A stretch of DNA of 64,000 bases from the NCBI RefSeq assembly GCF_004379255.2, contig NC_056035.1:32627208-32691207 (forward strand), in the 5' to 3' direction. This DNA is from Salvia splendens. Lineage: Eukaryota > Streptophyta > Magnoliopsida > Lamiales > Lamiaceae. The notes under the pieces were generated by a model. It made no database searches and was not told the DNA's origin. It saw only the letters and a list, made by a program, of their open reading frames with translations. Shown piece by piece: positions 37,101 to 50,667 of the stretch (position 1 is the first letter of the stretch; every line of letters begins with the position of its first letter). Made by a program: the position numbers and the translations under genes.

Positions 37101-40100
37101 CAGTATGTACAGAGTCAGGATATGTTTTAAACTTGGTTGATCTGACTTTGTGTTCTCTGGTTTGCTGCAGGGACATCCAGAACTTCATTAGTTGTCACAA
37201 TTGGTCCATCTCAACGTCATCAAGCAGAGACTGCAAGTACCATAATGTTTGGGCAAAGGGTAAGTTGTTAGTAGCAGATATTACAATCCAGAGTTAAGTA
37301 AAGATTTAAGTCCTCGCATACCTTCAATTCAAAAAGACAAAAGTGGTTTGTTAATTGAACTAGATTTTGACAGTAACATATGTGGACATCTGATTTATCC
37401 CAGGCTATGAAAGTGGAGAACATGCTGAAGATTAAGGAAGAATTTGACTACAAGAGCTTGGCCAAAAGACTTGAGATGGAAATTGATAAACTTATGGCCG
37501 AGAATGAAAGGCAGCTAAAGGTTTATGAAAATGAGATTGAAAGAATCAGATTAGAAGCTCAGAAACGTGTAGTTGAGACTGAAATGAATTATGTGTAAGC
37601 CTTAGAGGTATACTTATGCCTTCATATGTCTCTGAACTCCTGAAAATCTCCTTGTACTTAGAATACTGTTCAGAATTTCTACAGAAATAATTAGTCTAGT
37701 TTGCAGTAGTACTGTTAGCTATTCTGAATCCTCTGGAAAGGTTATCTAAGCTACTTGATCTGTTTAGTTTTGTGACCCTTTTCTACCTTTTGTATTAGGA
37801 GGAGAAAACAAATGTTAGATGGATTATATGGAGTCAATTAAGAAGCTTGAGGAGAAGTGGACCATCAACCAGCAAAAGCATGCAATTAATGCTTAGGTAG
37901 TTTGGGTTTGCAACCATCATATCCTGTAGTATTGGTAACTTGCCCCTCCAATTTTTAACACGACAATGACTTTATTTGGTTACCACTTTGTCAAAGTTCA
38001 GTGAGGTTATTGAGTTACTCTCACGCAGATTAACTATGGTACTGGTAATGAAAAGGTTGCGGAGCTAAAAAGGTTGCTTCAGGATGAAGTTTGTCTACGA
38101 AAAGCAGCTGAAGATGAAATTCAGAAGATAAAAAATCAGCTATATAGATTTTCAAAGATGGAGGTATGATATTAGTAAAATTGGTTTCATCTCTTAAAAT
38201 TTTGATCCTTCGATGTGTACTTACTGACCTACTTATGACTAACTAGTGTTGTGTAGTTGGCAGGTGGAAACTCTGATGGCTTTAGCATTCATCAAGTGCT
38301 GGAAGAGGAGAGTTGTCAGAGAAAGAAACTGGAAGAAGAAGTGAGAGTTTTAAGGAGTCAACTGGCACAAATATCTATTGAAGCTAATCAAGTATGTCTT
38401 ATGTTGACTACTAGTTTATTTAGTGGTTTAAATCATCTATTATGTTGGATGTACATTAATCAGTCTTAGTGTCTTACTATAACAAATACTTTGTGCCCTT
38501 GCATACTTCTACAGTTCTATGTTAGAGTTATCTCGTTGGTGTCTGCTCTGGTTGTCCTATACTCTGAAGTTGATGCCCTTCGATATAAAATTGTACAATT
38601 TTTTGTGGATTTTTATTGAGAACTAATACTTAAGCAGTCTATTCTGTTTTAAAGAGGTGGAATTAGATTATAAAGTTGATTCATTTATGGCAGGGTATGC
38701 TTAATGTGTTAATCATTTTCAAATGTTGATAGATAAGTTGTTAGTATATCTCCTTGGATAAAACAAGAACTCATTCGTATAAATGTAATAACCTTTTCAT
38801 TTGCTCCTTAAGTCTTTCCTGCATGAACATTACTTCTATAATAACTGGCTCAACTTTTTCCTGATTTTTTATGTCCACAGGTCAGGAGCTATCCAGATGG
38901 ATCCAACTCTGCCAACCCCCTACTTGGTCTAGATTCCTTAGAACCACTTAATCAAATGCAGTCTACAGATGGTAATAATGGAGAATGAGAATCTATAACA
39001 AACCTTCATGAACAAGGTGTTGGTTATGGCTTTCTATCATATCATTTCAGGTTATCTTCTTGTTTCTGTATTCATCTGCCACTTGATATAAAAGTTGGAT
39101 TGCAAAAGATATTATCATTACTTCAGTCTGAGGATGCTAATGTACGAATACATGCGGTAAAAGTGGTAGCCAACTTAGCTGCAGAAGGTATTTCACTTTT
39201 GCTCTCATATGCATCAATCCGAAATGCTCTAAGTTGTTCTCCTTTTGATATTGCTGATTTTTCCTGTGTTTCATTCTACTGGAAAAGTCTTGTATCATAG
39301 GATTTTGTATGATAGATAGTAATGAATGACAAATAGGAGTATATATTTACAGCAAGATGATGTTGAAAAAAAAGAAGTATTCAATTCGGTCGAACCGAAA
39401 CTGAAGATGGAATTCAGTTTTGGTTTAGTCAGAAACAAAATGAGTTGTTTGGTTTGGCCCATTGGTCTGTTCAACCACCATATGCTCACCCCTATACCCT
39501 CCTATGATCCTATCAGAGCCTCAATTATTGTTTTCATAGTGATGAATCCTATGGCACTGTACGGAAACTTACATTTGAGCATATTTGTACATAACAGAAG
39601 GAAATCAGGAAAAGATAGTTGAAGCTGGTGGTCTCACTTCATTGCTAATGCTCCTTAGAACATACGGCAATGAAACAATTCGTAGAATTGCAGCTGGCGC
39701 TATTGCTAATCTTGCTATGAATGGTATAGTACATGTTTGTTGTGTTAGTATTTTGGTGTTCACTCGAACAATATTTGTAGTTTCACTCTTCTTCATATCT
39801 TCACTTGCTCTGTTTCTAAGAGTGGAACTGTGACCTTAAAGATCTAATCGATGCTGCTTTTTTTATTCTTTCATCATTGACTCATTCTATAATTATTGTC
39901 CTTGTTTCAGAGGCTAATCAAGAGCTCATAATGGCCCAAGGTGGAATCTGTCTGTTAGCTATGACAGCAACTGATGCAGAAGATCCTCAGACTCTAAGAA
40001 TGGTTGCTGGAGCAATAGCTAATCTTTGTGGAAATGGTAAGGTTATCGTGCATTGCTTCTAGATTACACTCTATTGTCAACATCCTAGTGGTCTTCAACT

Positions 40101-41002
40101 GATATGGATCCTTTTTTTTTTCTACACCGGATTTTATGTGGAGAATGTTTGAGATCATCGTTCTCATGACATGTTGTAGTTGTAGGACTGATCCCATGTA
40201 TTATCAAGTTAATTGGATTTATTGCTCTGATTGGATCCGTACTGTATTTCATTTCAACCGACTTAGCCCCTCCAAGTTTTTCCCATGGGCCACCTACCAT
40301 CCATATTTCGTAGTGATTTTCTTGATTCTCAGTCTCTGTGTCTGGTTTTCAGATAAACTGCAAATGAGATTGAGGTCAGAAGGTGGCATCAAAGCTCTAT
40401 TAGGTATGGTGAGATGTAGACATCCCGATGTTCTATCTCAAGTTGCCCGTGGTATTGCAAATTTTGCGAAGTGTGAATCTAGGGTTACCAGTCAAGGGGA
40501 ACTCTAGCTTTATATTTTGCTTTAAATAAAAAAGAATCACAAATCGGAGAATTCATACTATAGCGAAGGCAGTCACTATTTTATTCATGACCTTGAATGA
40601 TATGGTGCTTCAATTGCATGATCAAGGCACGGCCGTTCCCTCCTGATAGATGATGGCGCATTACCGTGGATAGTACAAAATGCCAACAGTGAAGCTTCAC
40701 TGATTAGGCGTCATGTTGAGCTTGCACTCTGCCACCTCGCACAGCATGGTAGTAGTCGAGAACCAATTATTTCTAGGGTTCAAAGCATATGGCATTTTGC
40801 AAGACATTGATAAAAATATTAATTTTCGACCTTCTTCACAGAGGTGAATGCAAAAGACATGATCAGGGGAGGAGCCCTTTGGGAGGTAGTTCGTATTTCT
40901 CGGGACTGTTCTAGGGAGGATATAAAGGCCCTTTCTCGTCGAACTCTGACCTCAAGTTCTACATTTCAGTCTGAACTGGGACGCCTAAGGATCGAGGTTT
41001 AG
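34174..41002 (+). pseudogene. ARK2: Armadillo-repeat kinesin (ARK2-like), decayed gene
   Basis: Recognisable exons: 34174-34267, 34374-34495, 34852-35037 (P-loop AYGQTGTGKTYT), 35161-35382 (SSRSH), 35475-36512 (VVDLAGSE, split by a hAT insertion), 36766-36915, 37171-37259, 37380-37610, ~37801-37898, 38029-38163, 38257-38391, 38881-39016, 39095-39187, 39598-39723, 39911-40036, 40373-40495, ~40628-40748 and 40842-41002. The motor is followed by coiled coil and armadillo repeats (EGNQEKIVEAGGL, RMVAGAIANLCGN). Lesions: a 1-base loss near 34424, the hAT insertion, TAA at about 37597, a 1-base loss and two TAGs in the 37801 exon, TGA at about 38986, a lost donor (GG for GT) at about 40495 and frame loss near 40632. 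Intact ARKs control microtubules in root hairs and elongating cells. Most splice sites remain, so inactivation looks fairly recent. Confidence 0.9.
35523..36414 (-). mobile_element. hAT-type element inserted in a kinesin exon
   Basis: The 8-bp target duplication GTCTTGAA is perfect (35515-35522 and 36415-36422). The termini are CAATGTTATGG and the inverse of TAATAACATTG. Both ends are packed with TATGGCGG / CCGCCA motifs, typical of hAT subterminal transposase-binding repeats. It is 892 bp long. The minus strand holds a short acidic frame (36135-35848, ending in many Asp/Glu) that may be the tail of a hAT transposase, but no catalytic core exists, so it is non-autonomous. Confidence 0.9.
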
Positions 41003-41955
41003 TCACTGTCTTCCCATATATGCATAATAGTAATAGTATATGTTTTGCACATCTGCTAACCACTAGACTCTGATAGATCTGCTACAAAAGATCGAGGCTT
41101 TGATTTCGTAATAGTAGTTATTTGTTTTCATTTTCATAAGTTATATTTGTCCCATATTTATGGTGCTGGCATTCCCTACGTGTAGTTGCATCAGCAAAAA
41201 ATTTTTCTTGCTGAGTGAAATTCGTTATCAAATGTTTGCAGTCAATTTGCTTGAAAATAAATATTGGGCTATTGTGTGAAACAACAAATATCATTAACGC
41301 CATTATGCAATTTTTAATTTGTATGCGCCAAATGTGACGTCAAAATTTTGTTATTATGGGTATTAAACTCTCAATACTTCGACATGCGAAAATCCTACAA
41401 ACATAAATAAAATCATTAGGGTCAGAAGGTCTAATTATTATGGCCCAAACTTGAACATTAGCGATCCCTCTTAATAAGCCATATTACTACTATCATTTAT
41501 TGGCCTAATACATCTTCAGCTCAATATTTACATGGAACATGTGTTTCATCACCTCTGAAACAAATCATACCAACACACACTAGGTTGAATCTGAAACTCC
41601 AATAAAATGTAAAACACACACAAATCAGCCAGGAAGAAACTTACCTCCCTTGTTCACCACTGGAATCATTATCACATTAGGAACACAATGGTGTATGTTG
41701 AAATTTTATACAACCAACTAACAGAATGATATTTTCGTTTTCTTCTCCAAAAACATTGTTCTAAAAATGGAGCACCATATCTAAGGCCTCCAGCTCCTAT
41801 ATACTTACTGATCATTGTACAAGAACTGCCCAAAATCAACCGATACAGAGAACTTAAGTACACTCTAAAAGCCTATGCTCGCATTCACTTGTACAATAAA
41901 AGAATCGAAAAACCTCAGAAACATCATACATCTGAAAAAGGGTGTGGGTCAGAGA
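41003..41955. other. Convergent spacer between the kinesin remnant and the BIG3-like gene
   Basis: AT-rich non-coding DNA with no recognised repeat. It should contain the 3' untranslated region of the BIG3-like gene in its right part. Confidence 0.5.
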
Positions 41956-44900
41956 TCAACACGAACCTAGGAGAACAGGACCCACTGATGAGTTCAGAAT
42001 ATCACACAGGGCCAGTTGGACCTCATTTGAACCATGTTCACAACTTATTAGGCTTGAAAACAAGGGAAAGAAGCAAGACAAGTTCTTCTGGAATGAAGAA
42101 TCTCGTAAGGTACTTATAGCCTGTAGAGTAGCAACCATAAGAGGTGCTCGTGCAGCCAGTTCTCTTCGTCTCCCAGATCCTAGAGGTATTGTCCAGTATG
42201 GTCTCCTGTCAACAGATGAGTCGGGGAGATGTCCCGAGCAGGCAACTACAATGTAGAATTGCAAGACCTCCTGGCAGAGGTTGACAAGATAAGACTCTAC
42301 TTCTGACTCGTCATAACTAGGAGGTCTATCCAGTGCGAGATTCTGCAGAAATGTGAGGCAAATCTGGTAAGATTCATTCTCAAGGCGAAGTAGAGGAGGA
42401 TCCTGCATTTGCGTCATGGACCCAAGTTCCTGGAGCTTGTGACGTAGCACTCCATCACTATTTATCTTGTGAGCATGAAATGCCACAGCATGTACAGCAT
42501 CAAAAAGGATAACAGTGTTTTTAACTGATAATTGAGCTCTGTACATATTGTAGATCTCCACTATAGCCTGTCATATTCCATGCAAGAGTTGGTTGTCAGA
42601 TTTAATAACAAACGCAATTCATAATCTTACTTCCTTAAAAATAGAAAAGTTAGTTTGCTAAATGCTGCAAGATTAATATCCTCTGGAAATACTACCAGGA
42701 CGTACATGTCAGGGCTGCAAGATGGGGCAAGAAAAGGAAATTTTTGTAATCATTTACCAGAAGAATTAAACGAGAGCACTGGTGTACAGATAAAAACTTT
42801 TGATATTACCTACCTGTATTAATAAGAGCTGAATTGCAGCTCGGCATTTGATATCAGATATAGCTGTATACAGACGACGTCTCCTTAAGTTATTATCCAA
42901 ATCATCATTGGAGGTAACTGCCCCAGCAGATTCCTCACGACTGCTCTCAGTCAGATCTCCCTCGGCCTCAGTTTGGCAATTGTCATCAAGGAAAAAGGAA
43001 AAATCAGGACGTGTTCCGTTTGACGCTTCTTTGAGAGATGAAACCACATCCAACCACTTGTCTTCAGAGAACATCTCCCCAGCATTGCTCATTAGGCGAA
43101 CAAAAGCAGCAATACCAATACCACCAAGGCTTTGATGAGGACATTTGATAAAACTGACCATTAGCATCAGCACCTTCTTCAGAAGGGGATTTACTGTATC
43201 ATAGAAATTAACAAAAAGATCTACAACTAATTGCAGAGCCAATGTGCATGTCTCATAAAGCCATGAATCTTGACCGAGTTCCTCCATGTTACCATTGTCT
43301 ATGTGTGCAGACTCATCACTGGATGGATCAATGGCACGCCGAGCATCATCAAATATTCTAAACAGGACAGATTCAAAGACCTTCTCCCACAAGGTTAGGG
43401 AGAAATGTTGCCCATAGTTGCGCAAAGTATCAAATAGTAATTGTACAGCACTCTTCCTGATTTCAGGCCTCGGGTCAAAGCTCAGTTCAGATAAACCTGG
43501 AAAGGGAGAGAGAACTTATTTGACTTGAATTAATACATACGTAGAGTCTGGATGAATCAAGCTTCAAATTTAGACCAAAATTGAACATTTCTTTACCTGC
43601 CAACAAAGGAAACCATAAATAGAGATGGTCCACCCTATTTGCAGGTTCCCCATTGTCACCTTTTCTTTCTTGACCAGTTTGAGGAGAAGATGGAGAAGCC
43701 ACTTCATGAGCTTCCTTCCCTAGATCTCCTTCAGCAAGTTTTTCGGCACAGTACTGAAGGAAACCAATGGCATTAAGACTAATTTCTTTGTTGAATCTAG
43801 TATTGGTGAATGCAATTAAACAATTCACACAGTCCGTAAAAGTAGTAGATTCAGTTTCAGTGATATATGGGAAATAATCACGAACAATCTTCTCAATGAT
43901 TTCGAATGAGAGGAGGACAATGTTCTTATGATCATCATAAGCAGCTGTTGTGAAGACCTGCAATTAAGAACGAAAATCAGAGGGCTGAAGGTGAAAGCAT
44001 CACTATAAACTTTACAGATAATAAATTTTTCCAAGGCAATAATAATTAAAAGGGAAGAGCTCTATGCCATCCACGTTGAGATTTCCATACCATGAACATA
44101 CTCTTCCATCCCGATTTGACATTATTGACTCGGGATAATACCATTTGAGAAACACATCTGATAATCAATTCTCGTATTTCAACAGCACTACTCTTGCGCA
44201 TCACAATTACGAAAGGCTTCATGAACTCATTCTGAAAGTTATAGTTAGCCAATTCTTCTCTTTCCAAGAATTTCATTGATAACTGGCGCAAAGAGTCCAT
44301 TGCAAATATTGCAATAGAAAGGTTTTCTGAACAGCCAATGTTCACAAAAAAATCAGAGAGTACTTGCCAAATCTTTGACCATACAAACCTAATACGGTTC
44401 ATGTTGTAGTGCCTGTTAAGAGGGACCAAAATAGAAATCACTTGCATGGCAAAAGAAGCAAAAATGATATAAGTAATATGCTAAAGTTTTTCCATAGTCA
44501 ATGTGAAAAGAGTAAAGGACCAAGTGATGAGTAACTTACGCGATCTCAACAATCTTAGTGAGGCTGAAAACCCGAGGATCAGATGCCGATCGTAGTTCAT
44601 CCATAGATACCTTGCAGAGAGCCTTTACAAAATCAACTATTGCCTCACTATTCAGTTTTTGGCTCCGTATAAATATGCGGTTAACATCACCAACTTGTTC
44701 CAACATGTTTAAGTTAGAGACCAAGTTGTTCATTTGTTCAGATGTAATTCCAGCAGAGACATTACCACCCAGACCAGCACTATCATAAGAACCCCTCCTC
44801 ATTGCAGAAGCTGCATTCTGAATCTTCCCAGCACCCTTCTTTTTTAGAATAGGAAGAATATTTGATTTGCCTTGTTTAGATTTGTCTAATTCATTCCGTT

Positions 44901-47900
44901 CGATTGCAAAGAAAGCAGCATCTGGTGGCGCACCTTCACCCAATAGGTGCAAATGCTCAAACCGTGAAACACATGTTAATATATGTTCCCAGCCATCCTG
45001 TAAATAGTTACCATCCTCGTCTGCTATGGTGACTATAACCTGTTGAAGCAAGTAACCGGATGGATCAGAGTAGTCAGAGAATTTTAAAAATTGCATATTA
45101 GGAGTGACAAGCTTTAATAATTTCACTTTGATTTAGCAAAGGACTGACTAAAGTTTTTAGGAGCATCACTTTCTCTGACCCCACAAATAGAGCTAACCAG
45201 ATCCGAATGGACTTAAGAATATTTATTTGAAAAACAAAGAGGGGAAAACACCTCATGCTTAAAAGTGCCATTCAATTATACCATGATTAATGAACTACAA
45301 CACACTGCCAATAACCCAAAATGAAATAAATAAATCAAACTTCAATCCTAAACAAGGAAGGGAAGGTTAAGGACCCGAAAATAGATTAAAAAGATAATGG
45401 TTACGCATACTATTAGAAATGGGCCACTCACCCCTTAAAAGGCCTCATAAGGGGGAGGGTTATCCACACTTATATAGATTAGATGGGATCTTCACCAAGT
45501 CGATGTGAGATAGAATTTTAAAGAATTTAACACGCCCACTCACGTGTGGGCCGGAAAGGACATCAGTCTTCCATCACGTGGGTAGGCAATGCAAGAGAAA
45601 CCATCATCGATGTGGGCCGGAAAGGACATCGGTCTTCCACTCGTGAGGTAGATAAGAGATAAAGAGAAAATCATCATCAACTTGGGCCCGCTCTGATACC
45701 ATATTAGAAATGGGCCACTCACCCCTTAAAAGGCCTCATAAGGGGGAGGGTTATCCACACTTATATAGATTAGATGGGATCTTCACCAAGTCGATGTGGG
45801 ATAGAATTTTAGAGAATTTAACACATACTTCCAGAAAAAGACAAGAATAGACCAAACGACACAGCAAAATCCAATCATGAAAGCGAAAAAAAACAGAAAA
45901 GAATAGGGAGTCTTCACTAATATCATTATAAGCTTAACAATAAGCCTCGCAATGAGAACAACAAATTAAAATTTACCTTGATTGCATCAATGTTTTTCCT
46001 TTTAATATCAGCAGGTGAGTGGAGTGAAGTAAACTTGGCTAATGATGTCAAAAAAGCATCTCTATGAGTTTTCATGGACATTCCTGCAGTGACATGGATT
46101 GCACTACGAAAGCCCTCTAAGCAGAGGGCTATCACAATTTCATCATCACTTTGGTCAAGAGGAACACTGAAAGCAGCCAGAATTGGAGCCCAACATGCTT
46201 CAATCATGAACTTGAGGATCACCGTATCTATCGCTGGATAATAAACTGACCTACAATTTCCAAAGAGATGGAGATCAAAACAAAATCCAGTTTTTCTATA
46301 GAAATGCTAACAACCACCGTTTCTTCAAACAAGAAGAAGACATTCTTAGCCCTGCTTCTTTAACTCAAAACCCCTTTAAAGCTTCATAGTTCATCAAACC
46401 AAAAAACAAGAGATTTTAATGGCTAAAATGAGCAATATAATGCATTCCCAATCTACCCTTTTTATGCATGTCGTTGTCACATTAAAAACAAAATTAGACA
46501 AGTGATTTTAATGGCTACAAATGAGGAACATAACAAATAAAGTGGAGCTTCAGGAGGGGGTTGTTATTACGGGCCCAGGCCTACTCTAGATTTCCAGTCA
46601 CTATGTAGAAGATAATAAAATTAAGCTTACTCTGACTTGCGAGCTTTTTCTTTGAACTGCTCCTGCATGTGTCTCATAAGGTCATCACTGGTCTCCATAC
46701 TATCTTCCCCACGCTTACGAATAACAATGTTTAGTATGCTATCCAGCCCTAAAACTCTGTTCGGGCTCACAGACTGCTTCTGTTGGACAGACAGATTATC
46801 TTCTTTCATTTTGATCTCACTTCTAGATATCCGCTCATATAATGATCTCAAGTACTCCTCAGGTAGATCCTTTCCATCATCAATTCCGCGATTGTTCCTT
46901 ATAAAATCCTCAGCTGACATCTGGATATAAAATTTAAAAATCAGCATTTGTCAAGAACTGAACCTCTTTAAAGGAACCCATCAACCATCAGGTTTACAAT
47001 TTTACCTTGTTCTTCACCATAGGGTTGTGTGCATCAGTGTTCAGTAGTATAACAGAGTATGCTAGCACATAAGCTGTATCAGCACTTGTAAAGGTTTTTG
47101 GATTACATTTGCAGTACTGCTCAGCAAACTTTTCCATGATGCGGTCAATTTTTTGAGCCTCGCCAGGCAACCTAAAGCCCTGTAGGAAGGCCCTGATAGC
47201 CTCATCAAACTCCATCCCTTGGAATTCAAATGAATTCACGTACGCATGCATTACTTTTAGCGACATATCTTCCCTTTCACCCAAATAGTCACCAATCAGA
47301 GTTTTATCCAGGCCATACGCATTTTTAAGAAAAGCTGCTATCTCTTCTGCAGAGTTTCCCACCTTACTTGCATTTATCAGGAACTCGATACCTTTCTTGG
47401 GTTTCCGGTTAAAAAGAGAGATGCCTTCCTGCCATATAGACCTTATTTCACAGACTGATCAAAAAAAAATTGAGCACATTAATCAAAATAAGTTAACCTA
47501 AATAGTACCTGAAGTTCAAGTTTATAGGCACGGCGCTGCTCTAGGGTTGAAACATCAGAAACTTCATTTGAGGCTTCAGACTGTGTATCTGATCCTTCAG
47601 TTGGCTCATCTATATTGCCATTTGAGTAAGGGGGACTTCCGGTATTAGAACCATTATCTACAACATCTAGTTTCTTTGATGACTGAATATCTGGAATCCG
47701 CAATTGTTTGTTCATCCAGCTACCCATGCATTTCAGGATAGCAACTAAGCATCTCATAGCTTCAAGCTTCAAACTAGCATCTTGCGGGGGCTGAAGTGTG
47801 CTTGAAACACCAGGCGGAACACCCTGGGCAGTTTTAAGTAGTCCATTGACAATTCTGGGATAGACAATGAAATGACAATGAAACAAGAGACCTTAAGATA

Positions 47901-50667
47901 GTTTGACTTTTAGCAACCACATCTTTTGGATGCATAACTTAGAAGCCCAGGAGTTATTCAAAAGGCATTACCCCAAAAATATCAAATATAAGTAAAAAGT
48001 ACACAGAGATGACAAGTCCTTACCTCTCAAATATATTGGAAGCATTAACATCGCAGTCATAATTGAGAAATATGTCCATCAAGATCTGTGAATCTACACA
48101 AAGCTTCTCCAGAAAACGAAGGATTGTCATCTTTTGCTGAGAATTGGGTTGCACAACATTTTCTAGCACTCGGAGAACAATCATAGGAAAAAATACCCCT
48201 ATTTCTGCTTTCAATCCAGCTCTAAAACGAGACACCAAGCTTATAAATATGGAGCAAGAAAGCTGAAACACGATCATATGAGTTGAAGCGCTGTTCTTCA
48301 ATAGTGATAAACACAAGTACTGCTTTATAGCATCTAAAAATCTGTTTAAGAAATGACAATAATTAGTGATGCTTAGAAATTAGCATTCAGTTTAAGAAAG
48401 ATAGAACAGCTACAAAGAAAGACAATGAAAAGCTCAAGAATAGGAACACATTTATAATTTTATAGTATAGGATATTTACACATATATATTAACTGGGAAA
48501 TAACCATATCTGGAATGAAGAAATCAGTAATTAGAAAACTTAAAAGCTGGAAAAATGAAAACGGACAACAAATTGCCCTTGATGGAAGAACTGTGAAAGA
48601 GTTCAGATCTGGTACAGGAACAATATATCATTGACATGCTAATTATACTAACAGAATCTACCTTCTTCAATCAACTCAAAGAACACTAAGATGTTTTCGA
48701 GCAATAACTCAAACAAATTCAGGTTGAGGAGCTGAGTAGTATGGGTTTTGATATTTGATAAAACTACAGCATAGAGGCCAATCATACTCATTAGGAGCCA
48801 ATCATTAATGAGCAATCAATTTTCAAAGGGACACATTCTGGAAAGTATACTTTTAGTTTTAGACTTTCAGGACAAATTACCCGAACTAGGGTAAATCGAA
48901 TCTAATACTGATGCAGGAAACAAATAGATGGCAAAACATTTACTATTGGAATATACCAAAATGAGCATATAATGCCCATTTGATGGAACTCACTAGAAGT
49001 TCCAATGAGCAAAAAGTAATCATCAAGTCACTCGCACAGATTTTACCATTCACATATATCCAAGAAAGGCTATTTCATATGGTGTTCTTAAACTACTTCC
49101 CAGTTAGATTACAATTTGAAGAAAAGTGTAGCCTAGAAGACAGTCAGAATTGAAAACAAGATGAGCCTCTAATAGTCTAATGACATTTGGATAAGTTACC
49201 ATTATGATCAGGGTGAATTTAACTGTTAGGTCATTAACTAAAAATACATGCTAACTCCATTAAAAAATCCCATTTAGAGAAAATTTACATTCTCGCGACT
49301 GTGTAAGCATCCTCCGACTTCAGCAGTTAGGAGACATTGTGTGATAGTCATAGATAGAAAGAAATAGTGTGAGCCAACATCAACATATGCAAATATTATT
49401 TGAATATACATAAACTTAATGGCGTAAACAATTAATTTGGAAGAAACATTGCCAGAATCAAATACCTTTCACTAGTCCTAAATATTGCCCCGGCGTTTTC
49501 CAGTAAAATTTTGAGCAATTCCAATGCCACGATCTTCCCCTTCATTGCCTGGTGGTCCGCAGCAGCATCTTTGGGTGGTGTCTTCATGGAGAGCTTACAC
49601 AAAGCCCGGAAAACTAAAAAAGCATCCCTCTTCAACTTGTTTCCAATCTGCACCTCCAAGTCATCATCCCTTTCTCCCTCACCGTCTGCTAACTCTCCTT
49701 TCCTACCCTCTAATGCCGTCTTATACATGCTGATCTCCCAATACTTAGCGTCCAACATATCCTTATCTGTTGAGTCCAACAAATCCGCCGGATTTGTGCT
49801 CTCCACGGTTGAGGTCTTCGTTTCAAATGCCCCATCATGGGCACCAACCCCTGATCCTGCGACACCACTGGGCGTACTAGGGCTGAAAACTCCATCTATA
49901 TCCTGCATTATCTTAGTAATGAAACCCTGAACGAAAACCATGGAACCATCCACATCCGCCTTCTCTACTGGTTCCATAAGCTCTGCCACCACAATAGGCT
50001 GTAATGGCACCGTTGATGAATCGGCCTCCATTCTCCTAAACACAATAACTAGCATCTGAACCAACGACGCCTTGGCGGTCGTCTGATTCACCACATTCTT
50101 ACTACTCAAATATATATCATAGCAAGTCCTTACCACTTGCAGCAGACAATCACCGTGCAGTCGCAGCGATGCCGACGTAACCGCCGAAAGAAGCGACTTG
50201 ATAACCAACAACTCCACATTCTCGTCTCCCAATTCGTGGCACTTGCAAGCAGAATCGATCAATTTCGAGAGCAACTTAGAATCCGCCCCGCCGCTGGGGT
50301 CCGCTTCGCCGTGCAAGTACCCATGGGCGACCAATTTCTGGACCGCATCAAGAGCAGGCTCGGAGACTTTGAGGTAGTTCGCGGAGAGTGCATTGATGAG
50401 TGGACTGAGAACGATCTCGGAATCGTACAGGGAAAGATCTAGAAGGACACCCTGCAGCGAAGACGCATTGGCATCCGATTCCGCAGACGGCGACGTAGGT
50501 GGCGACGCGGCGCTAGGGTTTCGATTGGGTGAGGTGAGGTGCTCGATAACGGATTTGCACTCGGCACCAAGCTTGGAATGCTTGCGCCACGAAGCATTTT
50601 TGTGGATCTTCTCGAGCGCGGGGATCAGGACTTGGTTCAAGCGGGAATCAGCTTCCGAAGAAGTCAT
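41956..50667 (-). CDS. BIG3: BIG3-like brefeldin A-inhibited ARF guanine-nucleotide exchange factor
   Basis: Eleven phase-compatible minus-strand exons: 50667-49466, 48341-48024, 47854-47509, 47428-47006, 46920-46631, 46250-45977, 45039-44540, 44412-44091, 43957-43597, 43496-42814 and 42567-41956 (5331 nt, 1776 residues, no stops). Start: MTSSEADSRLNQVL; the frame continues open upstream, but this ATG aligns with family starts. Domains in order are DCB (exon 1), HUS (exons 2-3, with NYDCDVNASNIFERIVNGLL), Sec7 (about residues 623-790, with FRLPGEAQKIDRIMEKF holding the catalytic Glu near 712), then HDS regions to the C-terminus. The enzyme activates ARF GTPases at the trans-Golgi network/endosome. 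BIG3 rather than BIG1/2 is suggested by RNNRGIDDGKDLPEEYL, LGLDSILNIV and the neighbouring ARK gene. A TRIM lies in intron 6. Confidence 0.93.
45411..45823 (-). mobile_element. TRIM (miniature LTR retrotransposon) in an intron of the BIG3-like gene
   Basis: Two direct 122-bp LTRs (45411-45532 and 45702-45823) differ at only a few bases. They flank 169 bp of non-coding DNA. On the minus strand the right LTR is followed directly by TGGTATCAGAGC (45701-45690), the primer-binding site for initiator tRNA-Met. The target duplication CATAC is perfect (45406-45410 and 45824-45828). No protein is encoded. Confidence 0.93.
48342..49465 (-). other. Long first intron of the BIG3-like gene
   Basis: This 1.1-kb intron has a normal GT donor after the exon 1 codon for ...FRTSER and an AG acceptor before FLDAIKQYLCL. 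The DNA is AT-rich with no transposon or gene recognised in it. Confidence 0.75.

Noticed and set aside
45411..45823. Tandem gene-like duplication in the BIG3 intron
   Set aside because: The primer-binding site and target duplication identify it as a TRIM, not a duplicated host segment.
49511..49930. 139-codon plus-strand open frame
   Set aside because: It is a shadow of exon 1 of the BIG3-like gene, whose minus-strand frame is conserved and continuous.
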